From assembly GCF_963667135.1 (NCBI RefSeq), contig NZ_OY762974.1:2542001-2606000 (forward strand): a stretch of DNA of 64,000 nucleotides, given 5' to 3'. The translations under genes were made by a program, and so were the position numbers. Source of the DNA: an uncultured Macellibacteroides sp. GTDB taxonomy: Bacteria > Bacteroidota > Bacteroidia > Bacteroidales > Tannerellaceae. Under the pieces are notes generated by a model, which worked only from the letters and a program-made list of their open reading frames with translations, did no database searches and was not told the DNA's origin. How positions within the stretch are numbered: the first letter of the stretch is position 1; each line of letters starts with the position of its first letter. Of the stretch, positions 1-9,655 are shown in pieces.

Positions 1-205
1 TTTTATAGACAGTTTTCCTTTGTTTTGCAAAGAGATTTTTAATTACTTTCAACAAAAGAGAATGTTCAATGAGAATTACTCGTCTGGGTGGATAGTCCTT
101 CACTTTGTAAAAACGGTTTTAGGTTATTTATTAATGACCAATAGCACGTTTGTTGTTAGATTCATCGAAAAACAAGATAAAGAAAAATAGTAATTGTAAC
201 TAGAT

Positions 206-754
206 ATGAAGACATCCCTGGTATTGATTGATATTCAAAATGATTATTTTGATAAAGGACGTATGACCCTTGAAGGGGCTGATAAGGCAAGTGTAAATGC
301 ACGATTGATTCTTGATAAATTCAGGTCGGAAGGGTTGCCTGTAATCCATATTCAGCATATTGCAGCAAGTCCGACGGCTACATTTTTTCTGCCCGACACT
401 TTTGGATCTGAAATCCATGATAAAGTAAAGCCAATTGGGAATGAAAAGGTCATCGTTAAACACTATCCGAATAGTTTCAGAGAAACAGATTTGCTTGATT
501 ACTTAAAATCTTTGCATATTACTGATTTGGTGCTATGTGGAATGATGACTCATATGTGTGTTGATGCGACAACAAGAGCGGCAAAAGATTTTGGATTTAC
601 ATGTACGGTGATTGGAGATGCCTGCGCAACTAAAAACATGGAAATAAATGGACAGATGGTCTAAGCCATCGATGTGCAGAATAGCTTTCTGGCAGCATTA
701 AATTACTTTTATTCGACAGTGGTAACGACGAAAGATTATTTGGATAGGATATAA
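206..754 (+). pseudogene. isochorismatase-family cysteine hydrolase, interrupted by an in-frame stop
   Basis: The first 152 codons encode a cysteine hydrolase of the isochorismatase/nicotinamidase superfamily: an early Asp in LIDIQNDYF, a Lys in VIVKHYPNSF and the nucleophile Cys in GMMTHMCVDATTRAA. A TAA at 662-664 ends this frame. The same frame then runs on without another stop to the TAA at 752-754, encoding AIDVQNSFLAALNYFYSTV and about ten more residues. That is the C-terminal helix usual for family members of about 180 residues. I therefore read it as one gene broken by a nonsense codon (or a sequencing error); the 152-residue product might still fold because all three catalytic residues precede the stop. 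The gene stands alone on the + strand and its natural substrate is unknown. Confidence 0.75.
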
Positions 755-821
755 GGCTACCTTATAAAAAGAGAACCTTTTAAATATCAGTTACGTTTTT
801 TGCAATTTAAACCAAATAATA

Positions 822-868
822 AAACCGTGTTGGCAAGGGATTTTCTTTTCCTGCTAACACGGTTTATG
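822..868. terminator. bidirectional terminator between the isochorismatase gene and the PUL
   Basis: An inverted repeat pairs 822-835 with 852-865 (14 positions, one G-T wobble) around a T-rich loop. It has A residues on the left and T residues on the right. It lies between converging genes and would end the PUL transcript on the - strand. Confidence 0.7.
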
Positions 869-906
869 TTTATCAATTTCAGCAATAAAGTTGCTGCTAT
901 AAAGTA

Positions 907-2862
907 TTACTTCACTTTCAAAACGCCTGCCCAGCCTCCGTTGCGAACCATTCGCAGCGTAAGGCTTTTGTCCTTTTGAACAGTACTTTCACGCTTTTTA
1001 TAATCCATTGCTTGTCGGTCGGCGTTGATGCCGTCTTCGAATGAAGTCAACGTATAAGTTTTACCATCTTCCAGAAAATCGAGCGAGATGGTTACTTCAC
1101 GATCTTTGTCTCCAGTCATGGCTCCGATAAACCATGTGTCGCCTTTACGACGGGCAAGAACTGCGGTTTCGCCTGCTTTGGCTTCCAGTCCTTTTAACTC
1201 ATCCCAGGTAACAGGTACTTGTGTGATGAAATCGGTGCATTCCTTTTCTCGGTAATAATAGACCGGATTATCAGCAAGCATCTGTAGTCCGCTTTCGAAT
1301 ATTACAAAAAGAGCCATCTGGTAAGCACGTGTACCAGAACCCATTGCATTGGCACGGGTATAACGATTGTCTTCCGGTTGAGCCGAAATCATGGATCCTG
1401 GTGTATAGTCCATAGGACCTGCCGCATTGCGGATAAAAGGAAGATATACACTGTTTTCAGGTTTACATCTGCCTCCCTGTTCCATCCCTAAAACGCCTTC
1501 GTAAGAAAGAATGTTCGGGTAGGTTCGTTCAAGTCCTGCAGGTTTGAAAGCTCCGTGGAAGTCTACAAACAAATTATATTTGGCAGATTCTTTTGCCACC
1601 CTTTCGTAGAAGTTAACCATCCATTGGTCGCTGCGGTCCATGAAGTCTATTTTGGTTCCGGCAATTCCCCATTCGCTGAAAGTTTTAAAGAGATCAAAGT
1701 TGTTTTCGACAGCTAACCAGGTAAGCCACAATACGATTTTTACATTTTTCTCTTTTCCATAGCGAATCAACTCTTTCAGGTCGATTGTTGGATTGGGAGT
1801 ATAAGGATCGATTGTACTTTTAGCCCATCCTTCGTCCATGATAATGTAGGGGATACCAAACTTTGAAGCAAAGTCAATATAGTATTTATAGGAATCCATG
1901 TTGTAACCCGAACGGAAATCCACTCCGTAAAGGCGGGCATCATGCCACCATTCCCAGCAAACCTGTCCCGGTTTGATCCAGGATGTATTGCCTAAAACAT
2001 TCGGTTTGGATAGGTTAAATACCAATTCGTTCTCGATAAGCTGCTTGTCTTTTTTGCTGATAATAAATACACGCCAGGGAAACGAGCGGCTCCCTGAAGT
2101 TTTGGCAATGTAATTTGCCTCTTCAAGAATCTTCAGACTACGGTCGCCGTCTTCACCAAATTTCAATGGAACTTTGGGAAAGAGCGCCTGCATTCCGTTT
2201 TTTTCGTTGCTTTGCAGAAACATGCATGGATAGTCTGTAAGGTCTGCTTCTGTTATTAAAATCTTGTACGGTTTAGGAGTAGAAAGCAGAACAGGAAGAG
2301 AACACATCAGATCGTTCGCTTTATACGTTGTTGTTTTAACATGAGTGTAAGGCTGTTCGTAACTCGACTTGAATGAATTGGTTTGTTGCACATGGGCAGT
2401 GTATTCTTCCGGGAAATTCACAGAGAATGTTTCGCCCTTTACTTCTACTTCGCCCTTCTTTTTTGTAATAAACCGATAGGCTACGCCATCATTGTAAGCT
2501 CTGAATTCTACGGAGTAATCGTTTTTGAAGTTGAGCAGTAATACCTCGCAGCGATTTTTCACCACGGCATTTTTAATCGGTATTTCGCGTGTAATTTCTT
2601 CGTTGATGGAACTTCTTTTCTGATTTCGAAGAAACGGATTTACGCCAAGTATTTCTTTTCCCAAATCAAGTTGAAGCACGCCTTCCTTGAGAATCTGGTC
2701 GTTTCCGTAATAGACACTGTATTCTATTTTGCCGGCTACGTTGACTGAAACTTTAATCTCGCCGTTGGGTGATTTCAATTCAATTGTTTTTGCGGCTGCT
2801 TTCCCGCAAAAAAGCGGGAGAAGCAGTGCAAAAACATATATACATGTATGGTTTAATTTCAT
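907..2862 (-). CDS. glycoside hydrolase family 97 protein (retaining, alpha-galactosidase-like active site)
   Basis: The 651-residue protein has a Sec signal peptide (about residues 1-24, hydrophobic run then AAA), an N-terminal beta-sandwich and a TIM barrel with GH97 signatures such as CWEWWHDARLYG (302-313) and IIMDEGW (340-346). GH97 contains inverting alpha-glucosidases (SusB) and retaining alpha-galactosidases. The retaining type uses an Asp nucleophile in a K-[IV]-D-F strand. Here Asp406 sits in TKIDFMD and Glu461 in LGMEQ. Their 55-residue spacing equals what I recall for the characterised Bacteroides enzyme BtGH97b (Asp415/Glu470). I infer a periplasmic retaining exo-galactosidase, but the substrate is not proven. 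It is the last gene of the PUL, 25 bp after the GH125 gene. Confidence 0.85.
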   Translation of the reverse strand: MKLNHTCIYVFALLLPLFCGKAAAKTIELKSPNGEIKVSVNVAGKIEYSVYYGNDQILKEGVLQLDLGKEILGVNPFLRNQKRSSINEEITREIPIKNAVVKNRCEVLLLNFKNDYSVEFRAYNDGVAYRFITKKKGEVEVKGETFSVNFPEEYTAHVQQTNSFKSSYEQPYTHVKTTTYKANDLMCSLPVLLSTPKPYKILITEADLTDYPCMFLQSNEKNGMQALFPKVPLKFGEDGDRSLKILEEANYIAKTSGSRSFPWRVFIISKKDKQLIENELVFNLSKPNVLGNTSWIKPGQVCWEWWHDARLYGVDFRSGYNMDSYKYYIDFASKFGIPYIIMDEGWAKSTIDPYTPNPTIDLKELIRYGKEKNVKIVLWLTWLAVENNFDLFKTFSEWGIAGTKIDFMDRSDQWMVNFYERVAKESAKYNLFVDFHGAFKPAGLERTYPNILSYEGVLGMEQGGRCKPENSVYLPFIRNAAGPMDYTPGSMISAQPEDNRYTRANAMGSGTRAYQMALFVIFESGLQMLADNPVYYYREKECTDFITQVPVTWDELKGLEAKAGETAVLARRKGDTWFIGAMTGDKDREVTISLDFLEDGKTYTLTSFEDGINADRQAMDYKKRESTVQKDKSLTLRMVRNGGWAGVLKVK

Positions 2863-2887
2863 AGGTATTATATTTTTATCGTTATCT

Positions 2888-4327
2888 TTATGACATCTTT
2901 AATGTGTCCAGTTTACCTTCGTTAACCAACTTGTAGATTAATTCGCCGAACAAGGTGTTAGCCCAGGCAAACCAGGAACGGGTAAAGTCTGACGGTTTAT
3001 CTTTATGAAAAGATTCGTGCATGAAACCCGTTTCGCCATCCGTATTACGAAGTGTCTGTACACAGTAACGAATCTCAGCTTCGTCTGTTGTGGTATTGGC
3101 TCTCATTATCAAACTCATTGGCCAGATGTAATCGAATCCGATATGGGGACCACCGATACCTTCGGCTGCTTTGCCTTTGAAGAAGTAGGGATTGGCATCA
3201 CTTAGAACCATCTTTCTGGTATTCTGGTAAATAGAATCTTTCATGTCCACACATCCCAGATAGGGTAGGGCAAGCAAGCTGGGAACATTGGCATCGTCCA
3301 TTAATACACGACTGCCAAATCCGTCTACTTCGAAGGCATACACTTTGCCAAAATTTGGGTGGTCTATGATTCCGTATTTCTTTACGGCCGCATCTACTTC
3401 GTTGGCAAGAGCTTCACATTTAGCTGCAAAAGAAGCGTTGTTCCGAACCTTTCTCAGAATCTCGGCCACTTGTCTTAATGACGTGATGGCAAAAAGATTG
3501 GAAGGGATAAGGAATCCAAACAAAGACGCATCGTCTGATGGGCGGAATGAAGAAACAATCAGTCCCACAGGTTTAACCGGACTGCCATAACCAAAGTTAA
3601 GCAACGTATCTCCCTGGCGGTCTGTTACGCGGGTAAACTTGTAAGGACCCTGGTTCTCTTTGCGTTGTTGTTCAACAAAGGTTTTATATACCTGTTCCAT
3701 GGCAGCTTCCCATGATGCGTCGAATACGGATGTATCTTTAGTTGTTGTCCAGTAATTGTAGGCAAGACGAATCGGATAACAAAGAGAATCAATTTCCCAT
3801 TTCCGTTCGTGCAGTTCCTTTTTCATGGTGGTGTTATCGCTTTCCCATTCGCTTCCTGTCGGACCTTCATTGAATCCGTTGGCATAGGGATCAATCAGGA
3901 TACAGTTAGTCTGACGGTTTATAACACCTGCAAGCATAGTTTGAATTGCTTTATCTTTCTTTGCAAAAGAAACATAGGGAAATACCTGAGCCGATGAATC
4001 ACGAAGCCACATTGCGTGAATGTCGCCGGTAATTACAAAAGTGTCCGGTTTACCGTTTATCATTTTATGCTGGCATGTTGTGTCCAATGTGTTCGGAAAA
4101 CAATTCTCGAACATCCAGGCCAATTTTGGATCCTTTATTTTCTTTTTGGTAGCAGCGATGGCTTCTTCTACCGCATTGGATGTAAAGTTACGTGCACCTG
4201 GTAATGGACGCTTACATACATAAGGTGATACCTCCGGCATACCCGAAGCTGCAAAAGAATTTTGTCCGACTAACAATCCGGCTACAGAAAAGGCTCCGGC
4301 TTTAATGAAATTTCGTCTAGAAGTCAT
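2888..4327 (-). CDS. GH125 exo-alpha-1,6-mannosidase with a twin-arginine signal
   Basis: GH125 enzymes are inverting exo-alpha-1,6-mannosidases that trim mannan or N-glycan oligosaccharides. The 479-residue sequence shows family motifs: MWLRDSSAQ (106-114), WEIDSLCYP (177-185, Asp180 as likely acid) and HESFHKD (437-443, Glu438 as likely base). The N terminus reads SRRNFIK at residues 3-9, followed by a mildly hydrophobic stretch. This matches the Tat consensus S-R-R-x-F-L-K closely and differs from the Sec lipoprotein signals of the neighbouring GH76 enzymes. I infer folded export to the periplasm, where it would shorten alpha-1,6-linked fragments made by GH76 at the surface. It follows the first GH76 gene by 49 bp in the PUL. 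Confidence 0.9.
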   Translation of the reverse strand: MTSRRNFIKAGAFSVAGLLVGQNSFAASGMPEVSPYVCKRPLPGARNFTSNAVEEAIAATKKKIKDPKLAWMFENCFPNTLDTTCQHKMINGKPDTFVITGDIHAMWLRDSSAQVFPYVSFAKKDKAIQTMLAGVINRQTNCILIDPYANGFNEGPTGSEWESDNTTMKKELHERKWEIDSLCYPIRLAYNYWTTTKDTSVFDASWEAAMEQVYKTFVEQQRKENQGPYKFTRVTDRQGDTLLNFGYGSPVKPVGLIVSSFRPSDDASLFGFLIPSNLFAITSLRQVAEILRKVRNNASFAAKCEALANEVDAAVKKYGIIDHPNFGKVYAFEVDGFGSRVLMDDANVPSLLALPYLGCVDMKDSIYQNTRKMVLSDANPYFFKGKAAEGIGGPHIGFDYIWPMSLIMRANTTTDEAEIRYCVQTLRNTDGETGFMHESFHKDKPSDFTRSWFAWANTLFGELIYKLVNEGKLDTLKMS

Positions 4328-4376
4328 GAGATATTATATTTAAGTATTAATAGCAATCGTTATTGATGCAAAATTA

Positions 4377-5573
4377 CTAATTTGTTTTAGGAAGTCCGCT
4401 CATTTCTGAGAAGAGTTCTAACATGCAAGCATTATCCAACAGCCACTTGTGCTTTTTGTTCTTTAATCCCGACCAGTCGTCGCCAAGCAGTCCGTTTTCG
4501 TCGCGTGTATTTTTCCATGCATAGCGAGCATTGTCAGCCATTGTATTTACATAGAGTGCATTTCCGTCCACTTCATACAAGGCCTTAAGTCCGCGGAACA
4601 TAATCACGTTGAACCAGGGAGAACTTGTGTAAAAACGGATAGCTTTCCCATTTGGTAGATTTCGCATGGAAGTGAAATGATCGAAAGACCCTTTAGCGGT
4701 ACGTTGTGCATCAGTTAGATACGACTCGTCGCCGGTTTCTTTATAAAGGAGAACTCCTGCCTGAATCATTTGTCCGCTGTTGTATGTATATTTTTGCGTG
4801 GCAATTTTTCCATTTAACGCAATATTATCCCAGTAAACATAGTCAGTCGTATCACAAAGATTTTCTTTCGTCCATGCGTATGTTTTTTTTGCCCATTCAA
4901 GATATTCAGGTTTTTTAGTAAGTTCGTACAACTTCATACACAGAACAGTAGCCGGAGCGTTGGAACAGGTGTTTTTAGAAACGCGCTGTTGTTCGCACCA
5001 AAATATTCCACCACCCAGTTCTTCGGACCAACCGCTGTAGATATATGCATGCAATGCTTCCGCTTTTTCAAGGTATTTGGGTTCTTTAGTAAGTGCGTAG
5101 TAATCGCAGAAATCAATGGCAAGCCAGTCGTTGTCGTCGTAGAAACGATCGCTTTTTCCGTTAAACATAGGATAAGATTGATAACAAAATGGTTCACGGA
5201 TATTATCCCAGTAAAGTTCGAGACCCGGTAGAATCTGTTTTTCAAGAATATCCCTGTACTTTGCATCACCTGTTGTTTTATATAAAGACACACATCCTGA
5301 AAGCATTCCAGAGTAAGGCCAAAGAAAAGAAACTTCCTGTCCTTTTTTCTGCTCGCTTCCTTCTGCCAGATAAGTTACCTGTGTTTCGGGATTAATGGGA
5401 TAAGTTTCAGATAAAAGATCATACTTTTCTACATGGTAAAGTGAAAGAACATTGGTAAGCAAAGAATCTGCCATGGCAAGATCTGTTACTTCTTTTTGAT
5501 TGTTTCGGTTCTCGCAGCTAACCGACAAAAATGGAATCGCTGCAAAAGCAAAACAAAAGGACTTTAATTTCAT
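4377..5573 (-). CDS. GH76 endo-alpha-1,6-mannanase, lipoprotein
   Basis: GH76 enzymes are retaining endo-alpha-1,6-mannanases that cut the backbone of fungal mannan. The catalytic Asp pair is present in [12 protein letters not shown] (Asp146/Asp147 from the chosen start). The start at 5573 ([10 protein letters not shown]) gives a clean lipoprotein signal ending in LSVSC; a start 12 codons upstream would overlap the preceding gene and place charged residues before the signal. A Cys anchor followed by ENRNN suggests an outer-membrane lipoprotein, probably surface exposed. It lies 28 bp after a second GH76 gene. The two are clearly different paralogues in length and in the residues around the Asp pair. 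Confidence 0.88.
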   Translation of the reverse strand: MKLKSFCFAFAAIPFLSVSCENRNNQKEVTDLAMADSLLTNVLSLYHVEKYDLLSETYPINPETQVTYLAEGSEQKKGQEVSFLWPYSGMLSGCVSLYKTTGDAKYRDILEKQILPGLELYWDNIREPFCYQSYPMFNGKSDRFYDDNDWLAIDFCDYYALTKEPKYLEKAEALHAYIYSGWSEELGGGIFWCEQQRVSKNTCSNAPATVLCMKLYELTKKPEYLEWAKKTYAWTKENLCDTTDYVYWDNIALNGKIATQKYTYNSGQMIQAGVLLYKETGDESYLTDAQRTAKGSFDHFTSMRNLPNGKAIRFYTSSPWFNVIMFRGLKALYEVDGNALYVNTMADNARYAWKNTRDENGLLGDDWSGLKNKKHKWLLDNACMLELFSEMSGLPKTN

Positions 5574-5601
5574 TTTTCTCTTAATAAAAGGGTGTATATT
5601 A

Positions 5602-6735
5602 TTATTCAATTACAGACTTCTCCTTCAACAAAGCCATTGCTTCCATGAGCATGCAACCGCTGAGTTGTTCGGTTAATCCGGTTTCAGCAGAAGGTTTGGT
5701 TTTCCAGTATGATCCAAACAATACGGACTGTTTATAGGTTCCTTCGTTCCAAAGGGTGGTTGCATTATGTTCCATAAACCTTACATAGCGTGTACGAGTA
5801 CCAGCTTCAAGTTCAGGACAAAGAATTAACTGAGTGAAGTAGCGGACAAATATACCTTTGAATAATCCACCATCGCCGGTGCCTTCGCTTTGAAGGATAC
5901 GGTCGTTGCTGTTTACATTATTGTTTAATGCGTAATCGGCTGCTTTAATCGCATCGTTCAGGTATACCTTTTCGCCGGTAATGTTGTAAAGTTCCAACGC
6001 AGCGCCAATAAATGTTCCCTGATTATAGGTAAATTTCCAGTTGTCTTTTGCTCCGGCGTTTTCACGATTGATACCATCATATACAAAGCCGGTACCGGCT
6101 TCGTAGAGATGATCTTTCATCCATGAATATATTTTTTTAGCCCATTCCAGATCGCTTGTCCCGTTGAATTGTTTGTAAAGCCGGGCTGCCAGAATACATG
6201 CAGGAGCGTTAGCCGGAGTGTTTTTATAGTATAGCTGATCTTTTTTCCATGCTATTCCTCCGTCCATGGTAGAATTCCATCCGGTTTGAATATTTGCCCA
6301 TACATCAAGTGTGGCAGTTTTAAACTTATCATCTTTTGTTGAGTTATAAGCCCGAAGCATGGCAAGGGCGTTCCACTCCATATCATCATAAAAGTTATTG
6401 TAAAAGGTATTACCGTTCTTTATTTTTACCCCAATAAACCATTGGTTCATTTCATTTTTATACAATGAATTGCCGGTACGGTCGTAGGCATCTACCAGCA
6501 CGTCGAGTCCGTGTGCCTGAGGCCAGTAGTGAAAATCCGTATTGCCGCTGTTGCTGTAATTAAAGTAAGAACTTCCCGAATTCCAAAACCCGTTAGCCAG
6601 AGATTGGCTGCTGCTATCTGCTGCTGCTGTCCAATTAACCGGAGATTCTTCGGGGGTATCGATAGGTTCGTCATTTATTTTTCCGCAAGAGGAGAGGAGT
6701 AGAATTGAAAAAGAAAAGAGGAGTATGTTTTTCAT
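5602..6735 (-). CDS. GH76 endo-alpha-1,6-mannanase, lipoprotein (second paralogue)
   Basis: The 377-residue protein carries a lipoprotein signal (LLLSSC, Cys17) and a GH76 alpha/alpha barrel with the catalytic Asp pair at 117-118 in [14 protein letters not shown]. Other family signatures are [21 protein letters not shown] and [16 protein letters not shown]. Paired GH76 enzymes in known mannan PULs are often split between the cell surface and the periplasm. Both copies here have lipoprotein signals, so the division of labour cannot be read directly. It follows the SusE-like gene by 58 bp and is part of the same transcription unit. Confidence 0.9.
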   Translation of the reverse strand: MKNILLFSFSILLLSSCGKINDEPIDTPEESPVNWTAAADSSSQSLANGFWNSGSSYFNYSNSGNTDFHYWPQAHGLDVLVDAYDRTGNSLYKNEMNQWFIGVKIKNGNTFYNNFYDDMEWNALAMLRAYNSTKDDKFKTATLDVWANIQTGWNSTMDGGIAWKKDQLYYKNTPANAPACILAARLYKQFNGTSDLEWAKKIYSWMKDHLYEAGTGFVYDGINRENAGAKDNWKFTYNQGTFIGAALELYNITGEKVYLNDAIKAADYALNNNVNSNDRILQSEGTGDGGLFKGIFVRYFTQLILCPELEAGTRTRYVRFMEHNATTLWNEGTYKQSVLFGSYWKTKPSAETGLTEQLSGCMLMEAMALLKEKSVIE

Positions 6736-6793
6736 CTGAATATTTTTTGAATATAATCCACCCGGATATAACTTCCGGGTGGATTATGGTTAA

Positions 6794-7930
6794 TTATTGG
6801 TTACCCACTTTTTTAATGACATGTGTATAGTTATTGTCTGCCTGAAATAGTACGCTAACATCGCTAAGGCTGTTATCAATTTCTTCCGCAAACTTAAAGC
6901 AGTTATTCCACTGGTCGCTAGACACTCCAACCATAAACCAGAATGATTCGGCTGTAGAATTATTAGGACGTGAATTGTCGCCGTTGGTACTTCCAAACCA
7001 TTCGAATTCGGTACCTTCTTTTACTGTCATACGGAATTTATAACGTTCGTCGCGTCCCCAACCTTCTTGTTTGAACGTAATAGGCTGACTTTCTGCTTTC
7101 CATACTCCCTGTCCAACATAAGGCAGTTCAAACAAGTAAGAATTGGTTGGAGCAAAGAATAGTTCCATCTTGCTGATTTCTGTATAAGCAACTGCTCCAG
7201 TTGTAAAGTCAAGATTGATACGGTAAACACCTGTTTTTTCAACAGTGCTTTCGCCGTTTTCTTTCAATGTCTCACCATCGGCATAGTATGTTGTAGCAGA
7301 TGCGTTTGTTCCGTTTGTAAAGTGATATTTCTTACCTGCAGTAAGCTTAGTATAGATTTCAAATTCTCCGCTGGCAACAGCTTTGAACTTAATAGCCTTC
7401 GAAAGATCGGCTCCGCCTTCAGATCCTTCACCAGTTACAAATACATCGGTTGGAACTTCGGCAAAACCAGCCAGACGAGTAATGGTCATGGTTCTAACTT
7501 CTTCCGCTTTTACTTCATTTACACCTTTTGATGATAAAACAGTCCATATAATGTTGCCTGTTTCAGAAGAATTCAATCCAGCCAAAGCACCGATTTTATT
7601 CAACGTTTTATGGGTAATGGTTGCGTAGTTGTATGTTCCATTATTGTCTGATGCTAATTTGTAGATAGGTTTTGAGAAATCTCCGCCAGCCACATCGAAA
7701 GCAACTTCGTACATAACCAACCCTCCGTCTTCCGCTTTGGCTTGTTCCCATTCGAACAATACATTAGCAGATGGAGAACTTTCCAGTTTTACCGATTTGT
7801 TATCGTCCGGAGAGTAAAGGGTTTTTACTGATGTAACATTAAGGTCCTCCATCGTATCATCGTTAGTACATGCTACAAATGCAACAAGAAAAGAAAGAAA
7901 TATAGTCGATTTTAATAATAAAGCTTTCAT
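6794..7930 (-). CDS. SusE/SusF-like outer-membrane glycan-binding lipoprotein
   Basis: The 378-residue protein has a lipoprotein signal with Cys21 in FVAC. An N-terminal Ig-like SusE domain contains the typical FEWEQAKAEDGGLVMYEVAFD region (about 58-78). Two further beta-sandwich modules follow (about 160-255 and 260-378), of the carbohydrate-binding type seen in SusE and SusF. Conserved aromatic residues in the last module (for example FEWFGSTNGDNSRPN) could form a sugar-binding face. Position directly after susD fits a surface glycan-binding protein. It has no catalytic motifs. Ligand specificity is inferred from the neighbouring GH76/GH125 genes only. Confidence 0.85.
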   Translation of the reverse strand: MKALLLKSTIFLSFLVAFVACTNDDTMEDLNVTSVKTLYSPDDNKSVKLESSPSANVLFEWEQAKAEDGGLVMYEVAFDVAGGDFSKPIYKLASDNNGTYNYATITHKTLNKIGALAGLNSSETGNIIWTVLSSKGVNEVKAEEVRTMTITRLAGFAEVPTDVFVTGEGSEGGADLSKAIKFKAVASGEFEIYTKLTAGKKYHFTNGTNASATTYYADGETLKENGESTVEKTGVYRINLDFTTGAVAYTEISKMELFFAPTNSYLFELPYVGQGVWKAESQPITFKQEGWGRDERYKFRMTVKEGTEFEWFGSTNGDNSRPNNSTAESFWFMVGVSSDQWNNCFKFAEEIDNSLSDVSVLFQADNNYTHVIKKVGNQ

Positions 7931-7998
7931 AATTTTGTCATTTTGAAAATTAACTGTTTCTTATTTATGCTATTACTTACAGAATAAATCTATAGGTA

Positions 7999-9630
7999 TT
8001 AATATCCCGGATTCTGTCCAAGATTCGGATTTAAGTCTTTCTGTGATAAAGGTACTGCCCACAAATAATCGCGTTCCGGATTAAATGTGCGTTTTTCTAA
8101 ACGAATATACCCGTTATCTATACTTGCTTCTCCAAACTGAGCTCCATGAGGATAGCCATTAAGAACATTTTCTGCTGTTTTCCAACGGCGGATATCAAAA
8201 ATACGCAACCCTTCCATAGCAAGTTCCACACGACGTTCGCGGCGGATAATGGTTTGCATGTTGCCTTCTGTGGGATAGATGAGCGAAGGAGCATCCGTAA
8301 ATCCGGCACGTTCGCGCAACGAACGAATGGTTTTGTTCCATACAGCTTCATCCATCTTACCTAACTCGTTCATCGCTTCTGCATACATCAGCAGTACATC
8401 GGCGTAACGGATAAGAATAAGGTTTAATCCTGATTTCATGCCGATTTCGGATGTCGGGTCGTAATTCTTGCGAAGATAATATCCCGTTGAAGTTGAATTT
8501 GATCCTGCACCAATGTATTCGTCTACATTACTATAGGTATTATCACTTGGTGTTGATCCCGGTTTGATGTAGATAGTCTGAATGGTTCCATCCGGTCTAA
8601 CCCATTTGGCACCGTGATACACAATAGTTGCGGCAAAACGAGGATCGCGGTTCTTGTAAGGATTACTTTCGTCGTAACCAGAGTTTGCTTCTTTGATCGC
8701 TTTTCCATTCATCATGATATAATCATCAACCAATTCTTGTGTTGGAGCCTTAGAATTAATACGAGCACCAACTGAAAGAGGTGCCAGATCATACATTTCT
8801 TCCCATACGCGAACCGAAGGCACATACTGATAATCCAGAATTACTTCACTGTTGTACTCGTTCTCTGGTTTAAAAATACCTTCGTAAGAAGAAAACAATG
8901 CGTAGGTTCCATTGGAGGTATTGCCGATTAATTTTTCGCAGGCAGCAACAACGTTCGCCCAATCGTTTTGGTATAGGTAAGCTCTTGCTTTTAAAGCAAT
9001 GGCTGCTCCTTTTGTGATACGACCGCGATCTGCTTCTGTATATTCTGTATTGGTAGGAAGCACCGCTTCAACCTCATCAAGTTCATTGTAAATAAACGTC
9101 AGAATAGCTGCTTTTGGAGTACGACTAATGCTTTTGGACTCCTCAAGAGTGATGTCCTTTTCAAAAAGAGGAACATCGCCATACCAGGTTGTTAACTGTA
9201 AATAAAGCCACGCACGGATAAAACGGGCTTCAGCCTTCATCCGGGTACGAAGCGTTTCGTTCATGTTCGGTACTTTATCTACATTCTCAAGGAATACGTT
9301 ACAGGTTTTAATACCTGCGTAAGAGTTTTTCCATTCTTCAGAAAAACGTGAGTTTGAAGCATCAGCTTGTCCGGAAGAGATCATCTTTTCGCTGCTGTTA
9401 CCACGTCCCTCGTACATGTTGTCCGACAAGGATTCGTTACTGAAATAACGTCCGCTGCTTGTTAACTGACCATAGGCTGTATTAAGCACCATAGATGCTT
9501 TTTCGGCAGATGTCCAGTAATTAGCTTCAGTAAATTTATCAGTCGGGGCCAGATCCAAATCCTGGCATCCTGATAAAGAAGCAAGGAAAACGACTGCGAC
9601 TGCGCTATATTTTAAGAAATTCAGTTTCAT
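7999..9630 (-). CDS. SusD/RagB-family nutrient-binding lipoprotein
   Basis: The 543-residue SusD homologue has a lipoprotein signal (ASLSGC, Cys22) and the N-terminal TPR-like region beginning LDLAPTDKFTEANYW. A C-terminal RagB/SusD module carries LILIRYADVLLMYAEAMNELG and RRERRVELAMEGLRIFDIRRW. SusD proteins form the lid of the SusC transporter and capture oligosaccharides at the surface. The gene lies 25 bp downstream of susC, the usual order. The substrate is inferred to be an alpha-mannan from the enzymes encoded next to it. Confidence 0.95.
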   Translation of the reverse strand: MKLNFLKYSAVAVVFLASLSGCQDLDLAPTDKFTEANYWTSAEKASMVLNTAYGQLTSSGRYFSNESLSDNMYEGRGNSSEKMISSGQADASNSRFSEEWKNSYAGIKTCNVFLENVDKVPNMNETLRTRMKAEARFIRAWLYLQLTTWYGDVPLFEKDITLEESKSISRTPKAAILTFIYNELDEVEAVLPTNTEYTEADRGRITKGAAIALKARAYLYQNDWANVVAACEKLIGNTSNGTYALFSSYEGIFKPENEYNSEVILDYQYVPSVRVWEEMYDLAPLSVGARINSKAPTQELVDDYIMMNGKAIKEANSGYDESNPYKNRDPRFAATIVYHGAKWVRPDGTIQTIYIKPGSTPSDNTYSNVDEYIGAGSNSTSTGYYLRKNYDPTSEIGMKSGLNLILIRYADVLLMYAEAMNELGKMDEAVWNKTIRSLRERAGFTDAPSLIYPTEGNMQTIIRRERRVELAMEGLRIFDIRRWKTAENVLNGYPHGAQFGEASIDNGYIRLEKRTFNPERDYLWAVPLSQKDLNPNLGQNPGY

Positions 9631-9655
9631 ATCTGTATCTTTTTAATAGTATAGG

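Noticed and set aside
1-205. Possible gene or RNA at the left edge
   Set aside because: AT-rich sequence without an open frame, hairpin or tRNA-like arms.
662-664. Recoding of the in-frame stop of the isochorismatase gene
   Set aside because: The codon is TAA, which is not used for selenocysteine, and no recoding structure is visible.
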